DNA from: PALSA-1006 sp041660815
GTDB taxonomy: Bacteria; Pseudomonadota; Gammaproteobacteria; Burkholderiales; Gallionellaceae
NCBI GenBank assembly: GCA_041660815.1
Contig: JBAZVN010000004.1
Coordinates: 124,001 to 188,000 of the forward strand
Direction of reading: 5' to 3'
Length of the DNA stretch: 64,000 nucleotides
The translations under genes were made by a program, and so were the position numbers. Positions 54,758 to 61,549 of this stretch are shown here, one piece after another (position 1 is the stretch's first letter; every line of letters starts with the position of its first letter). The notes below the pieces were generated by a model, which saw only the letters and a list, made by a program, of their open reading frames with translations, was not told the DNA's origin and did no database searches.

Positions 54758-56431
54758 ATGATTGAAAACACCCCAATATATACCGGCACATCAGTAATAA
54801 ACGAAGAACCGCTATCGGGAACGTTATTGCCTTCGCGACTGAGTGATTTGAATGAAATTGGCGTGGCGCTTTCCAGTGAAAAGAACATTAGCAAGTTGCT
54901 GGAAAATATCCTGCTCGCGGCAAAAAAAATTACCAATGCCGATGCCGGAACGCTTTACCTGGTTGATACGGATCTTCAGGTATTAACTTTTGAAATATTG
55001 CGCAACGATTCACTTAATATTCAATTGGGCGGCACTACAGGTGAACGTATCCCTTTTTATCCCATTCAGATGTATGTCCAAGGCGAACCAAACCTGGCCA
55101 TGGTGGTTTCCTATTCCGCGCTACGCGGTGAAACAATCAATATTGAAGATGCCTACGTGGCGCAGGGGTTTGATTTCTCCGGAACGAAAAATTTTGATGC
55201 TAAAACCGGTTACCGTTCTCGTTCGTTTTTGGCGGTCCCCATGCGCAACCATGAACACGAAATCATCGGCGTTTTGCAGCTTATCAATGCCCTGGATCCC
55301 GTCACCAAAGAAGTTGTAGCTTTCACCAAAGATGATCAGCACCTCTTGGAATCACTTGCTTCTCAGGCTGCAATTGCCCTGAGTAACCGGCGTCTGATAG
55401 AACAACTGGAAAGCCTCTTCGAGTCTTTCATTAGCCTGATAAATACGGCAATCGACGATAAATCTCCCTACACCGGTGGTCACTGTGCCCGTGTACCTGC
55501 GCTCACCATGATGTTGGCTGAAGCGGTGAGTCGTGCCTCGGGCGAATCGGAGATGCACGGTTTTGAGCTGTCCGATAAAGAAAAATACGAACTAAAAATT
55601 GCCGCGCTCCTGCACGATTGTGGAAAAATTACAACACCGGTGCATGTGGTGGATAAAGCGACCAAACTGCAAACCATTTTTGACCGGATTCATCTGGTGG
55701 ATACTCGCTTTGAAGTACTTAAGCGCGATGCAGAAATTGCCGCTCTGCGTGCGCAGTTGGATGCGGGCGGAGATCCGGAGTTGATAAATCAAGCCCGACA
55801 GGCGGCGGTAGAATTAATTAAGAAGCTGGATGACGACCGGAATTTTTTACGCCAATGCAATCTGGGGTCGGAAAGAATGGGCGATGCAGATTTGGAGCGG
55901 GTTCTTAATATTGCAAAATATGTGTGGCGCAATGAAGCTGGGGTAGAGGCCAGTTTCCTGAGCAAGGATGAAGTGGATAATTTGACCATTCGCGCCGGAA
56001 CGTTAACGGCTGAAGAGCGTGAAATTATCAATCACCATATCGTGGTGACTATCAAAATGCTGGAATCGTTACCCTGGCCAAAACATTTAAAAAATGTGCC
56101 GGAGTACGCGGGGGGACACCATGAGCGCATGGATGGAAAAGGATATCCGCGCGGGTTGAAACGCGAGCAAATGTCGATTCAGGCGCGCATCATGGGAATA
56201 GCCGATATCTTCGAGGCGCTTACTGCCAAAGATCGCCCCTATAAAGACGGTAAAACACTGACCGAGTCCTTGACGATATTGGGTAAGCTTAAAGAGGGCG
56301 GGCACATTGATCCGGAGCTGTTTGATATTTTTATTCGTGAAAAAGTGTATCTGACCTATGCCCGCCAGTATATCGACCTGTCGCAAATTGATGAGGTCGA
56401 TGTGTCAAAAATTCCGGGCTATATTCCCTAG
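54758..56431 (+). CDS. GAF - HD-GYP cyclic-di-GMP phosphodiesterase with large insertion
   Basis: 557 residues. GAF domain (about 20-195), then HD-GYP. HD is at 286-287 (LLHDCGK), and HHE (454-456) and GYP (462-464) lie much further on. About 165 residues separate them against about 55-60 in common HD-GYP proteins; the extra part (about 305-410) is helical. All catalytic motifs survive, so c-di-GMP hydrolysis is likely. Starts 16 bases after the GspE-like gene; the next gene encodes a receiver of the type usually fused to HD-GYP. Confidence 0.88.
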   Translation: MIENTPIYTGTSVINEEPLSGTLLPSRLSDLNEIGVALSSEKNISKLLENILLAAKKITNADAGTLYLVDTDLQVLTFEILRNDSLNIQLGGTTGERIPFYPIQMYVQGEPNLAMVVSYSALRGETINIEDAYVAQGFDFSGTKNFDAKTGYRSRSFLAVPMRNHEHEIIGVLQLINALDPVTKEVVAFTKDDQHLLESLASQAAIALSNRRLIEQLESLFESFISLINTAIDDKSPYTGGHCARVPALTMMLAEAVSRASGESEMHGFELSDKEKYELKIAALLHDCGKITTPVHVVDKATKLQTIFDRIHLVDTRFEVLKRDAEIAALRAQLDAGGDPELINQARQAAVELIKKLDDDRNFLRQCNLGSERMGDADLERVLNIAKYVWRNEAGVEASFLSKDEVDNLTIRAGTLTAEEREIINHHIVVTIKMLESLPWPKHLKNVPEYAGGHHERMDGKGYPRGLKREQMSIQARIMGIADIFEALTAKDRPYKDGKTLTESLTILGKLKEGGHIDPELFDIFIREKVYLTYARQYIDLSQIDEVDVSKIPGYIP

Positions 56432-56584
56432 CAGGTTACGCCTAAAATTTTCATTTTACCGAATTCGAAATTTTCGGAATACGCCATCTAATTCGTCATT
56501 CAAACCGCGAAATTTATCATGGAAGCGATATACTACTAACCTGAATAAATTCTTTGTAGTTAGATTAAATCCCTGGGGAATATC

Positions 56585-57523
56585 ATGAGCAAAGTGCTGC
56601 TGGTAGATGATGAACAAAACGTTCTTAATGCGCTGCGCCGCGAATTGAGAGAGTACTTTGAAATCGAAACGTTTGATAATCCGTTGATGGCATTAGAGCA
56701 TTGCCGCCATGAGCAATTTGATTTGGTGGTGGCGGATTATAAAATGCCGGAAATGAACGGTATTGAGTTCCTGAAAAAATTCGGTGAGTTGCAGCCGGAT
56801 GCTTCGCGAATTGTGCTCAGCGGTGAAGCGGATATTGACGCGTTAATTCGCACCATCAATGAAACGCATATCTATCGATTTCTCGCCAAGCCGTGGGAAA
56901 AGGCTGAATTGCTTTCCAGTATTCAGCAGGCCTTGGCGTATCGTGCAGCCATATTAAATAGTCGTTCTTCGGCAAATGCATCACCCGGCACGCGCGCAGC
57001 TGTATCACGAGAGCAGACGCCATATAGAATTGTACTGGCCGAAAGTGACATGCACCTGCAGGCAATTATGTCGCGTGGATTGACAGAGGAAAGCGGTCAA
57101 TCCACGCTTTACGGTGCGATGCAGCAAGAATTGCATCACTCTGCTGAATCGGAAAAGTTTGCGTGTGTAGTAGAAGTATTCCGCACAGGACGGGATGTTT
57201 TGCAACATATGGAGAGTAACCGCTGCGATTTGATTATCGCCGCACAAACCTTGCAGGACATGGATGGTATCCAGTTGCTTCGTCAGATGCGCCAGATTAT
57301 TCCTGATGCCGCACGTATTTTGATCAGCAATGATCCGAACAAAACTTTGTTATCTCAAGCCATTAATGAAGCCGAGGTGCAAAACGTGTTGCAGTTGCAT
57401 TGGAGTAATTATGAGCTGCGAGCGGATGTGCGACGTCAGGCATGGAATATTTACCAGTTAAAGACGGCTTCGATTCAGGCATTAGCCGCACGTGATATTC
57501 AAATACAGGGTGCTAAAAATTAA
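56585..57523 (+). CDS. Response regulator with receiver plus pseudo-receiver
   Basis: 312 residues. REC1 (about 1-118) is complete: DDEQN acidic pair, phospho-Asp in VVADYKMP, LSGEAD, and FLAKPW Lys. REC2 (about 145-285) has the same fold pattern, but the acceptor site is changed (LIIAAQTLQDM, Asp to Ala) and KPW is LHW, so it cannot be phosphorylated in the usual way. REC1 is of the kind seen N-terminal to HD-GYP. It lies 153 bases after the HD-GYP gene; its last codons and stop lie in repeat copy C. No output domain. Confidence 0.85.
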   Translation: MSKVLLVDDEQNVLNALRRELREYFEIETFDNPLMALEHCRHEQFDLVVADYKMPEMNGIEFLKKFGELQPDASRIVLSGEADIDALIRTINETHIYRFLAKPWEKAELLSSIQQALAYRAAILNSRSSANASPGTRAAVSREQTPYRIVLAESDMHLQAIMSRGLTEESGQSTLYGAMQQELHHSAESEKFACVVEVFRTGRDVLQHMESNRCDLIIAAQTLQDMDGIQLLRQMRQIIPDAARILISNDPNKTLLSQAINEAEVQNVLQLHWSNYELRADVRRQAWNIYQLKTASIQALAARDIQIQGAKN

Positions 57524-57594
57524 TTTACTTCGCGATGCTGCGTCCTAATTTTTTGATCGCGCCTTGCCTGACTTCGTAAATTAAATTTTTAGGG
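57513..57594. repeat. MITE-like element, copy C (short, inverted orientation)
   Basis: Ends CTAAAAATTAATTTAC and GTAAATTAAATTTTTAG are inverted repeats. Read on the minus strand, the interior holds GGCAAGGCGCGATC, AAAAAATTAGGACGCAGCA and TCGCGAAGTAAAT, the same blocks as copies A and B with the middle deleted. It contains the response regulator stop codon. A further fragment (TTTACTTCGCGATGCCGCG, 57600-57618) follows and overlaps the end of folB. Confidence 0.7.
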
Positions 57595-57601
57595 ATTATA
57601 T

Positions 57602-57958
57602 TTACTTCGCGATGCCGCGTTGGATGCAAATTCCCACCATCTTGCTGCCGCGTATAGCTTGCAGCTTGGCAACACTGACTTTGACCCAGGGTGTTTTAAA
57701 TTCCACCATCAAAATTTGTGCGATATGTTCGGCCAACGCTTCAAGCAAATTGAAGTGGCGGCTGGTCAATTCGCTTTGAATGCGCCGCACGATGTCGGCG
57801 TAATTCAGCGCGTCGTCGATGTTGTCGGTCGCACAGGCGCGACTATCCGGTAAGGCAATTTCCAAGTCGATTTGCAGAGGTTGGGGGACGCGTTTTTCCC
57901 ATTCATATACACCGATAAGTGTGTCTATTTTGAGTTCGCGTAGAAAGATAATATCCAT
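57602..57958 (-). CDS. folB: Dihydroneopterin aldolase
   Basis: Folate pathway enzyme converting 7,8-dihydroneopterin to 6-hydroxymethyl-dihydropterin. 118 residues. N-terminal IFLRELKIDTLIGVYEWEKR is diagnostic, with EALAEHIAQIL and a conserved Lys in VSVAKLQAIRG. The last codons (RGIAK, stop) are encoded by a fragment of the repeat family, so the native C-terminus was probably replaced. Divergent from plsY. Confidence 0.93.
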   Translation of the reverse strand: MDIIFLRELKIDTLIGVYEWEKRVPQPLQIDLEIALPDSRACATDNIDDALNYADIVRRIQSELTSRHFNLLEALAEHIAQILMVEFKTPWVKVSVAKLQAIRGSKMVGICIQRGIAK

Positions 57959-58033
57959 AAAGTTTTAGGTGCGGTTTGGTTAATGTGAAGGCATTCGGGT
58001 AAAATTCGCGGTTTGTATTTTAAGGTATTCCAC

Positions 58034-58669
58034 ATGATGACCCTAGTATTTGTTGTGCTTGCCTATCTATTGGGCTCGGTTTCTTTTGCGGTATTAATGA
58101 GTAAAGCATTTGGTTTGGCAGATCCGCGTTCCTATGGCTCCGGCAATCCCGGTGCAACCAATGTGTTGCGCAGTGGTAAAAAAGCCGCAGCCGCGCTAAC
58201 CTTATTGGGCGATGCAGCCAAAGGCTGGCTGGCGGTATTTTTAGCCATCAAATTTGCACCGCATGACGGGCAGGGGCTGTTATTGGTGGCTCTGGTTGCG
58301 CTGGCGGTATTTCTGGGGCATGTGTTCCCGATATTTCTCAAGTTTCAGGGGGGTAAGGGGGTGGCAACTGCATTGGGCGTGTTGCTGGCTTTAAATGTGT
58401 GGATGGGCTTGGCCGTGCTGGGAACCTGGCTATTGGTGGCGGTGCTGTTTAGATATTCATCGCTGTCGGCATTGCTGGCGGCGGTTGCCGCGCCGATTTA
58501 TGCAATGCTGTTTCATCTGCGTCCCGAATTGGTTTTGGCTACGGCTATTATGTCCATCTTGTTGATTTGGAGGCATAAAACTAATATCCATAATTTAATG
58601 TCAGGCAAAGAAAGCAGGATCGGTAGCAAGAAAAAAGCTGCCCAGCCTGCAACGGAAAAATCGGAATAA
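58034..58669 (+). CDS. plsY: Acyl-phosphate glycerol-3-phosphate acyltransferase PlsY
   Basis: Membrane enzyme that makes lysophosphatidate from acyl-phosphate. 211 residues, five to seven hydrophobic helices. Motifs: YGSGNPGATNVLRSGKK, KFQGGKGVATALG and IWRHKTNIHNLMSGKE. The ATG at 58034 is preferred to an earlier in-frame start lacking a site. The basic C-terminal tail is cytoplasmic. Its neighbour folB is the usual divergent partner in Betaproteobacteria. Confidence 0.95.
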   Translation: MMTLVFVVLAYLLGSVSFAVLMSKAFGLADPRSYGSGNPGATNVLRSGKKAAAALTLLGDAAKGWLAVFLAIKFAPHDGQGLLLVALVALAVFLGHVFPIFLKFQGGKGVATALGVLLALNVWMGLAVLGTWLLVAVLFRYSSLSALLAAVAAPIYAMLFHLRPELVLATAIMSILLIWRHKTNIHNLMSGKESRIGSKKKAAQPATEKSE

Positions 58670-58677
58670 ATTCCGGT

Positions 58678-59403
58678 TTATTCACCCTTGGATGCGCTCA
58701 GCATTACCATTTGCGTTGCATCCAAGTAGCACCATTCGCCTTCCGTTAAACCCAAGGCGGCAAGTGTAAGTTGTCCGATCTGTGATCGGTTAAGGCTGGC
58801 ACAATGATTTCCAGCGGCGGCTAGCATGCGCTTTACCTGATGATATTTTCCCTGTTCCAACACAATCTCCAATTGATTTTCGCCCAGTTTGTTGCATATC
58901 AGTGCCGCCAGAGGTGCTGGTTCGTCGTGCAACTTTACTCCGCCCAACAATTTTTGAATCAGCGCGTCACTTACCGGTTCGGCAGTGGTGGCCACATAAA
59001 CTTTTGGAATATGGCTTTTGGGAGAAGATTGCGCATGTATAAATGCGCCGTCATCCGACATTAGCAATAAGCCGGTGGTGTCGTGATCCAGACGTCCTAC
59101 TGGTTGTACATCGCGATGCAAGAATTGCTCGGGTAACAGACTGAGTACGCCGGGATGATGGCTGGGTTTGCGTGAACATTCATAATCAGCGGGCTTATTA
59201 ACAGCCAGATAAACATGTTCGCGAAATAGCCAGATTTCGTCATACACTTGAAAGGTCAAGTTAGCCGGATCAAACTCGCTGCGGTAGTCCCCAACCACTT
59301 CTCCGTTAATGCTGACTTTGCCCGATTCAATCAACTCGCGACACCACTTGCGTGCGCCAAATCCCTGAGATTGCAGGATACGATCTAAAGATAATTTTTT
59401 CAT
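58678..59403 (-). CDS. rsuA: 16S rRNA pseudouridine synthase (RsuA family)
   Basis: 241 residues: N-terminal S4 RNA-binding domain (KLSLDRILQSQGFGARKWCRE) and a catalytic domain with GRLDHDTTGLLL holding the nucleophilic Asp. RsuA modifies U516 of 16S rRNA; RluE/RluB-type alternatives are less likely from the length. The ATG at 59403 gives the family N-terminus; a start 13 codons upstream adds an unrelated hydrophobic stretch. Converges on plsY, stops eight bases apart. Confidence 0.88.
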   Translation of the reverse strand: MKKLSLDRILQSQGFGARKWCRELIESGKVSINGEVVGDYRSEFDPANLTFQVYDEIWLFREHVYLAVNKPADYECSRKPSHHPGVLSLLPEQFLHRDVQPVGRLDHDTTGLLLMSDDGAFIHAQSSPKSHIPKVYVATTAEPVSDALIQKLLGGVKLHDEPAPLAALICNKLGENQLEIVLEQGKYHQVKRMLAAAGNHCASLNRSQIGQLTLAALGLTEGEWCYLDATQMVMLSASKGE

Positions 59404-59481
59404 TGCACAAATGTAGCAGAGGATGTGTTTTTTTAAAAGCATGCCCTGTTAAACTGCGCAAAATTTTTGAAATCCCCGCAG

Positions 59482-60642
59482 ATGAGTATCGATCACCCGA
59501 TTGGCAAAAAAACTACTCCGAGTACGGCACTCATTATCGGTGCCGGTATAGCCGGTTGTGCGGCTGCCCACGCGCTGGCGCAACGCGGTATCAGTGTTAC
59601 GCTGGTGGATCGCGCTGAAACTTTGGCTGGTGGCGCATCGGGTAATCCGCGCGGTATTTTGTACGCACGCTTTACCGCTGCCAATCAGGCATTGCAACAT
59701 TTTGTGCTTGCTGCCTATCGCCATGCGCTGGCGCTGTTGGATGACGTGCTGCCGGTTGACGGCATTAATCGTGCTGAATGTGGCTTGCTGCAATTGGCTT
59801 GTAATGCGGCTGAAGTTAAACGCATGGCAAATCTTGCCCGGCAATCCTGGCCCGGGCAGTTTATGCAATTTGTCGATGCTGAGCAAGCATCGCAACTCGC
59901 CGGAATACCCATGAAATTCGGCGGATTGTGGTTTCCCTCCGGCGGCTGGGTTGTGCCGTCCAAGTGGTGTGAAAAGATGATCAGTGATAAGCACATCGTT
60001 ACCCGTTTGGGGCATGATGTAGATCGTTTAGAAAAAATCGAATCGGGATGGAGCGTTAGCGGGTTCAAGGAGAACGGAGAGGTATGGTCGACCGAGGCCG
60101 AGGTGGTGCTGGTGTGTAACGCCTATTCAGCAAAAAAACTAGCGCAGTTTGCGCGATTTCCGCTTATGCCGGTACGCGGTCAAATTACTGAACCGGCATC
60201 AACCGCAGCCAGTGAAGAGTTACTGATTGTGGTTTGTGGTGAGGGTTATTGCGCACCGGCAGCGGCAGGTGTGCACGTGATCGGTGCCACGCATGCGTTT
60301 AATGATGAGTCTATTGAAGTGCGCAGCATTGATCATAATGAGAATCTGGCCAAACTTTCCACCTACTCTCCGGCTTTATTTCAAGCCATTCGTGGAGAAA
60401 GTAGTACTAAAGAATTAAGCGGCAGAGCCGCAACGCGCTGTTCGGCGCCCGGGTCAATGCCGTTGGTGGGGAAAGTACAAGACGGTTTGTATTGTAGTCT
60501 CGCCCACGGCACGCGCGGTTTGTTGAGTGCCGGCTTGTCCGCAGAAGTCTTGGCGGCGCAAATTTGCGGTCAGTTGGCACCGCTTCACGCCGAGATAATT
60601 GATGCACTTGCACCATTGCCAAGAGTGCGCAATAAAGGTTAA
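59482..60642 (+). CDS. FAD-dependent oxidoreductase, MnmC C-terminal-domain type
   Basis: 386 residues. FAD-binding loop IIGAGIAGCAAAHALAQRG near residue 20 and later GATHAFND, with C-terminal GRAATRCSAPGSMPLVG and LAHGTRGLLSAG, as in the oxidoreductase half of MnmC that trims cmnm5(s2)U34 of tRNA. The methyltransferase half of MnmC is absent here. The next gene is a methyltransferase of another family. The ATG at 59482 is preferred to a TTG five codons upstream. Called MnmC-type from motifs; a D-amino-acid-oxidase-like enzyme remains possible. Confidence 0.82.
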   Translation: MSIDHPIGKKTTPSTALIIGAGIAGCAAAHALAQRGISVTLVDRAETLAGGASGNPRGILYARFTAANQALQHFVLAAYRHALALLDDVLPVDGINRAECGLLQLACNAAEVKRMANLARQSWPGQFMQFVDAEQASQLAGIPMKFGGLWFPSGGWVVPSKWCEKMISDKHIVTRLGHDVDRLEKIESGWSVSGFKENGEVWSTEAEVVLVCNAYSAKKLAQFARFPLMPVRGQITEPASTAASEELLIVVCGEGYCAPAAAGVHVIGATHAFNDESIEVRSIDHNENLAKLSTYSPALFQAIRGESSTKELSGRAATRCSAPGSMPLVGKVQDGLYCSLAHGTRGLLSAGLSAEVLAAQICGQLAPLHAEIIDALAPLPRVRNKG

Positions 60643-60678
60643 GGTTGCGCTTATAAAAAACCTCCATTCAAAATTAAA

Positions 60679-61521
60679 TTGAAAAACACATCTCCACCAC
60701 CTTATCCCGAAATTCGTCCCGGCCAATCCATTGAGTTGCTTAAAGCGCTGCATATTTTGACGCGTGATGGCAAGATGAATCAGGATTCGCGGCGCAAGTT
60801 GAAGCAGGTCTATCACTTGTATCAATTTATCGAACCTTTGTTGCAGCAGGTGCGCGAAGCGCGCGGCGCACTGACCCTGGTGGATCACGGCGCGGGCAAG
60901 TCCTATCTGGGTTTCATTTTGTATGATCTGTTCTTTAAATCACTGAATGATGCTTCGCATATTTATGGCATTGAGACCCGCGATGAATTGGTGAAATATT
61001 CGCGGGAGTTATCGCAACTTCTTGATTTTAAAGGAATGTCTTTCTTGAATTTGTCGGTGGCTGAATCAATCGTGGCAGAACAATTACCCGCGCAAGTGGA
61101 GGTGGTAACAGCCTTGCATGCCTGCGACACAGCGACCGACGATGCGATTCGTTTTGCGTTGAGCAAGCAGGCGCAAGTCATCGTGCTGGTGCCGTGTTGT
61201 CAGGCTGAAGTGGCCGCTACCTTGCGAAAAAACAAGGGCAAACAACTGGCCAAAGATGCGCTGACTGAATTGTGGCGCCATCCTATTCACACGCGAGAAT
61301 TCGGCAGTCACATCACCAATGTGTTGCGTTGCCTGCAGTTGGAGGCGCATGGATATCAAGTCACCGTGACTGAGTTGGTGGGGTGGGAACATTCCATGAA
61401 GAATGAACTTATTATTGCGCACTATAAAAATTTACCGCGCCAGCGGGCGGCGGAACGACTGAATGCGGTGTTGCAGAGTGTGGGGCTGGAAGAATTGAGT
61501 ACGCGGTTTTTTTTATCATAA
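60679..61521 (+). CDS. SAM-dependent methyltransferase, unknown substrate
   Basis: 280 residues starting at a TTG (60679), since no ATG precedes the conserved-looking IELLKALHILTRDGK stretch. SAM loop LVDHGAGKSYLGF, then TALHACDTATDDA and VPCCQAEV, as in the family related to GSTCD/methyltransferase 31-32 groups. 36 bases after the MnmC-type gene, so one operon; an RNA substrate is conceivable. There is no ribosome site of note, so expression may be low or coupled. Confidence 0.78.
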   Translation: MKNTSPPPYPEIRPGQSIELLKALHILTRDGKMNQDSRRKLKQVYHLYQFIEPLLQQVREARGALTLVDHGAGKSYLGFILYDLFFKSLNDASHIYGIETRDELVKYSRELSQLLDFKGMSFLNLSVAESIVAEQLPAQVEVVTALHACDTATDDAIRFALSKQAQVIVLVPCCQAEVAATLRKNKGKQLAKDALTELWRHPIHTREFGSHITNVLRCLQLEAHGYQVTVTELVGWEHSMKNELIIAHYKNLPRQRAAERLNAVLQSVGLEELSTRFFLS

Positions 61522-61549
61522 TAATTTGTTGGCTGCGAATGGGAGTGAC

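Noticed and set aside
56455..56560. Dyads upstream of the response regulator (CCGAA..TTCGG and CTACTAA..TTGTAGTTAG)
   Set aside because: Imperfect and in AT-rich sequence; could arise by chance, so not listed as operators.
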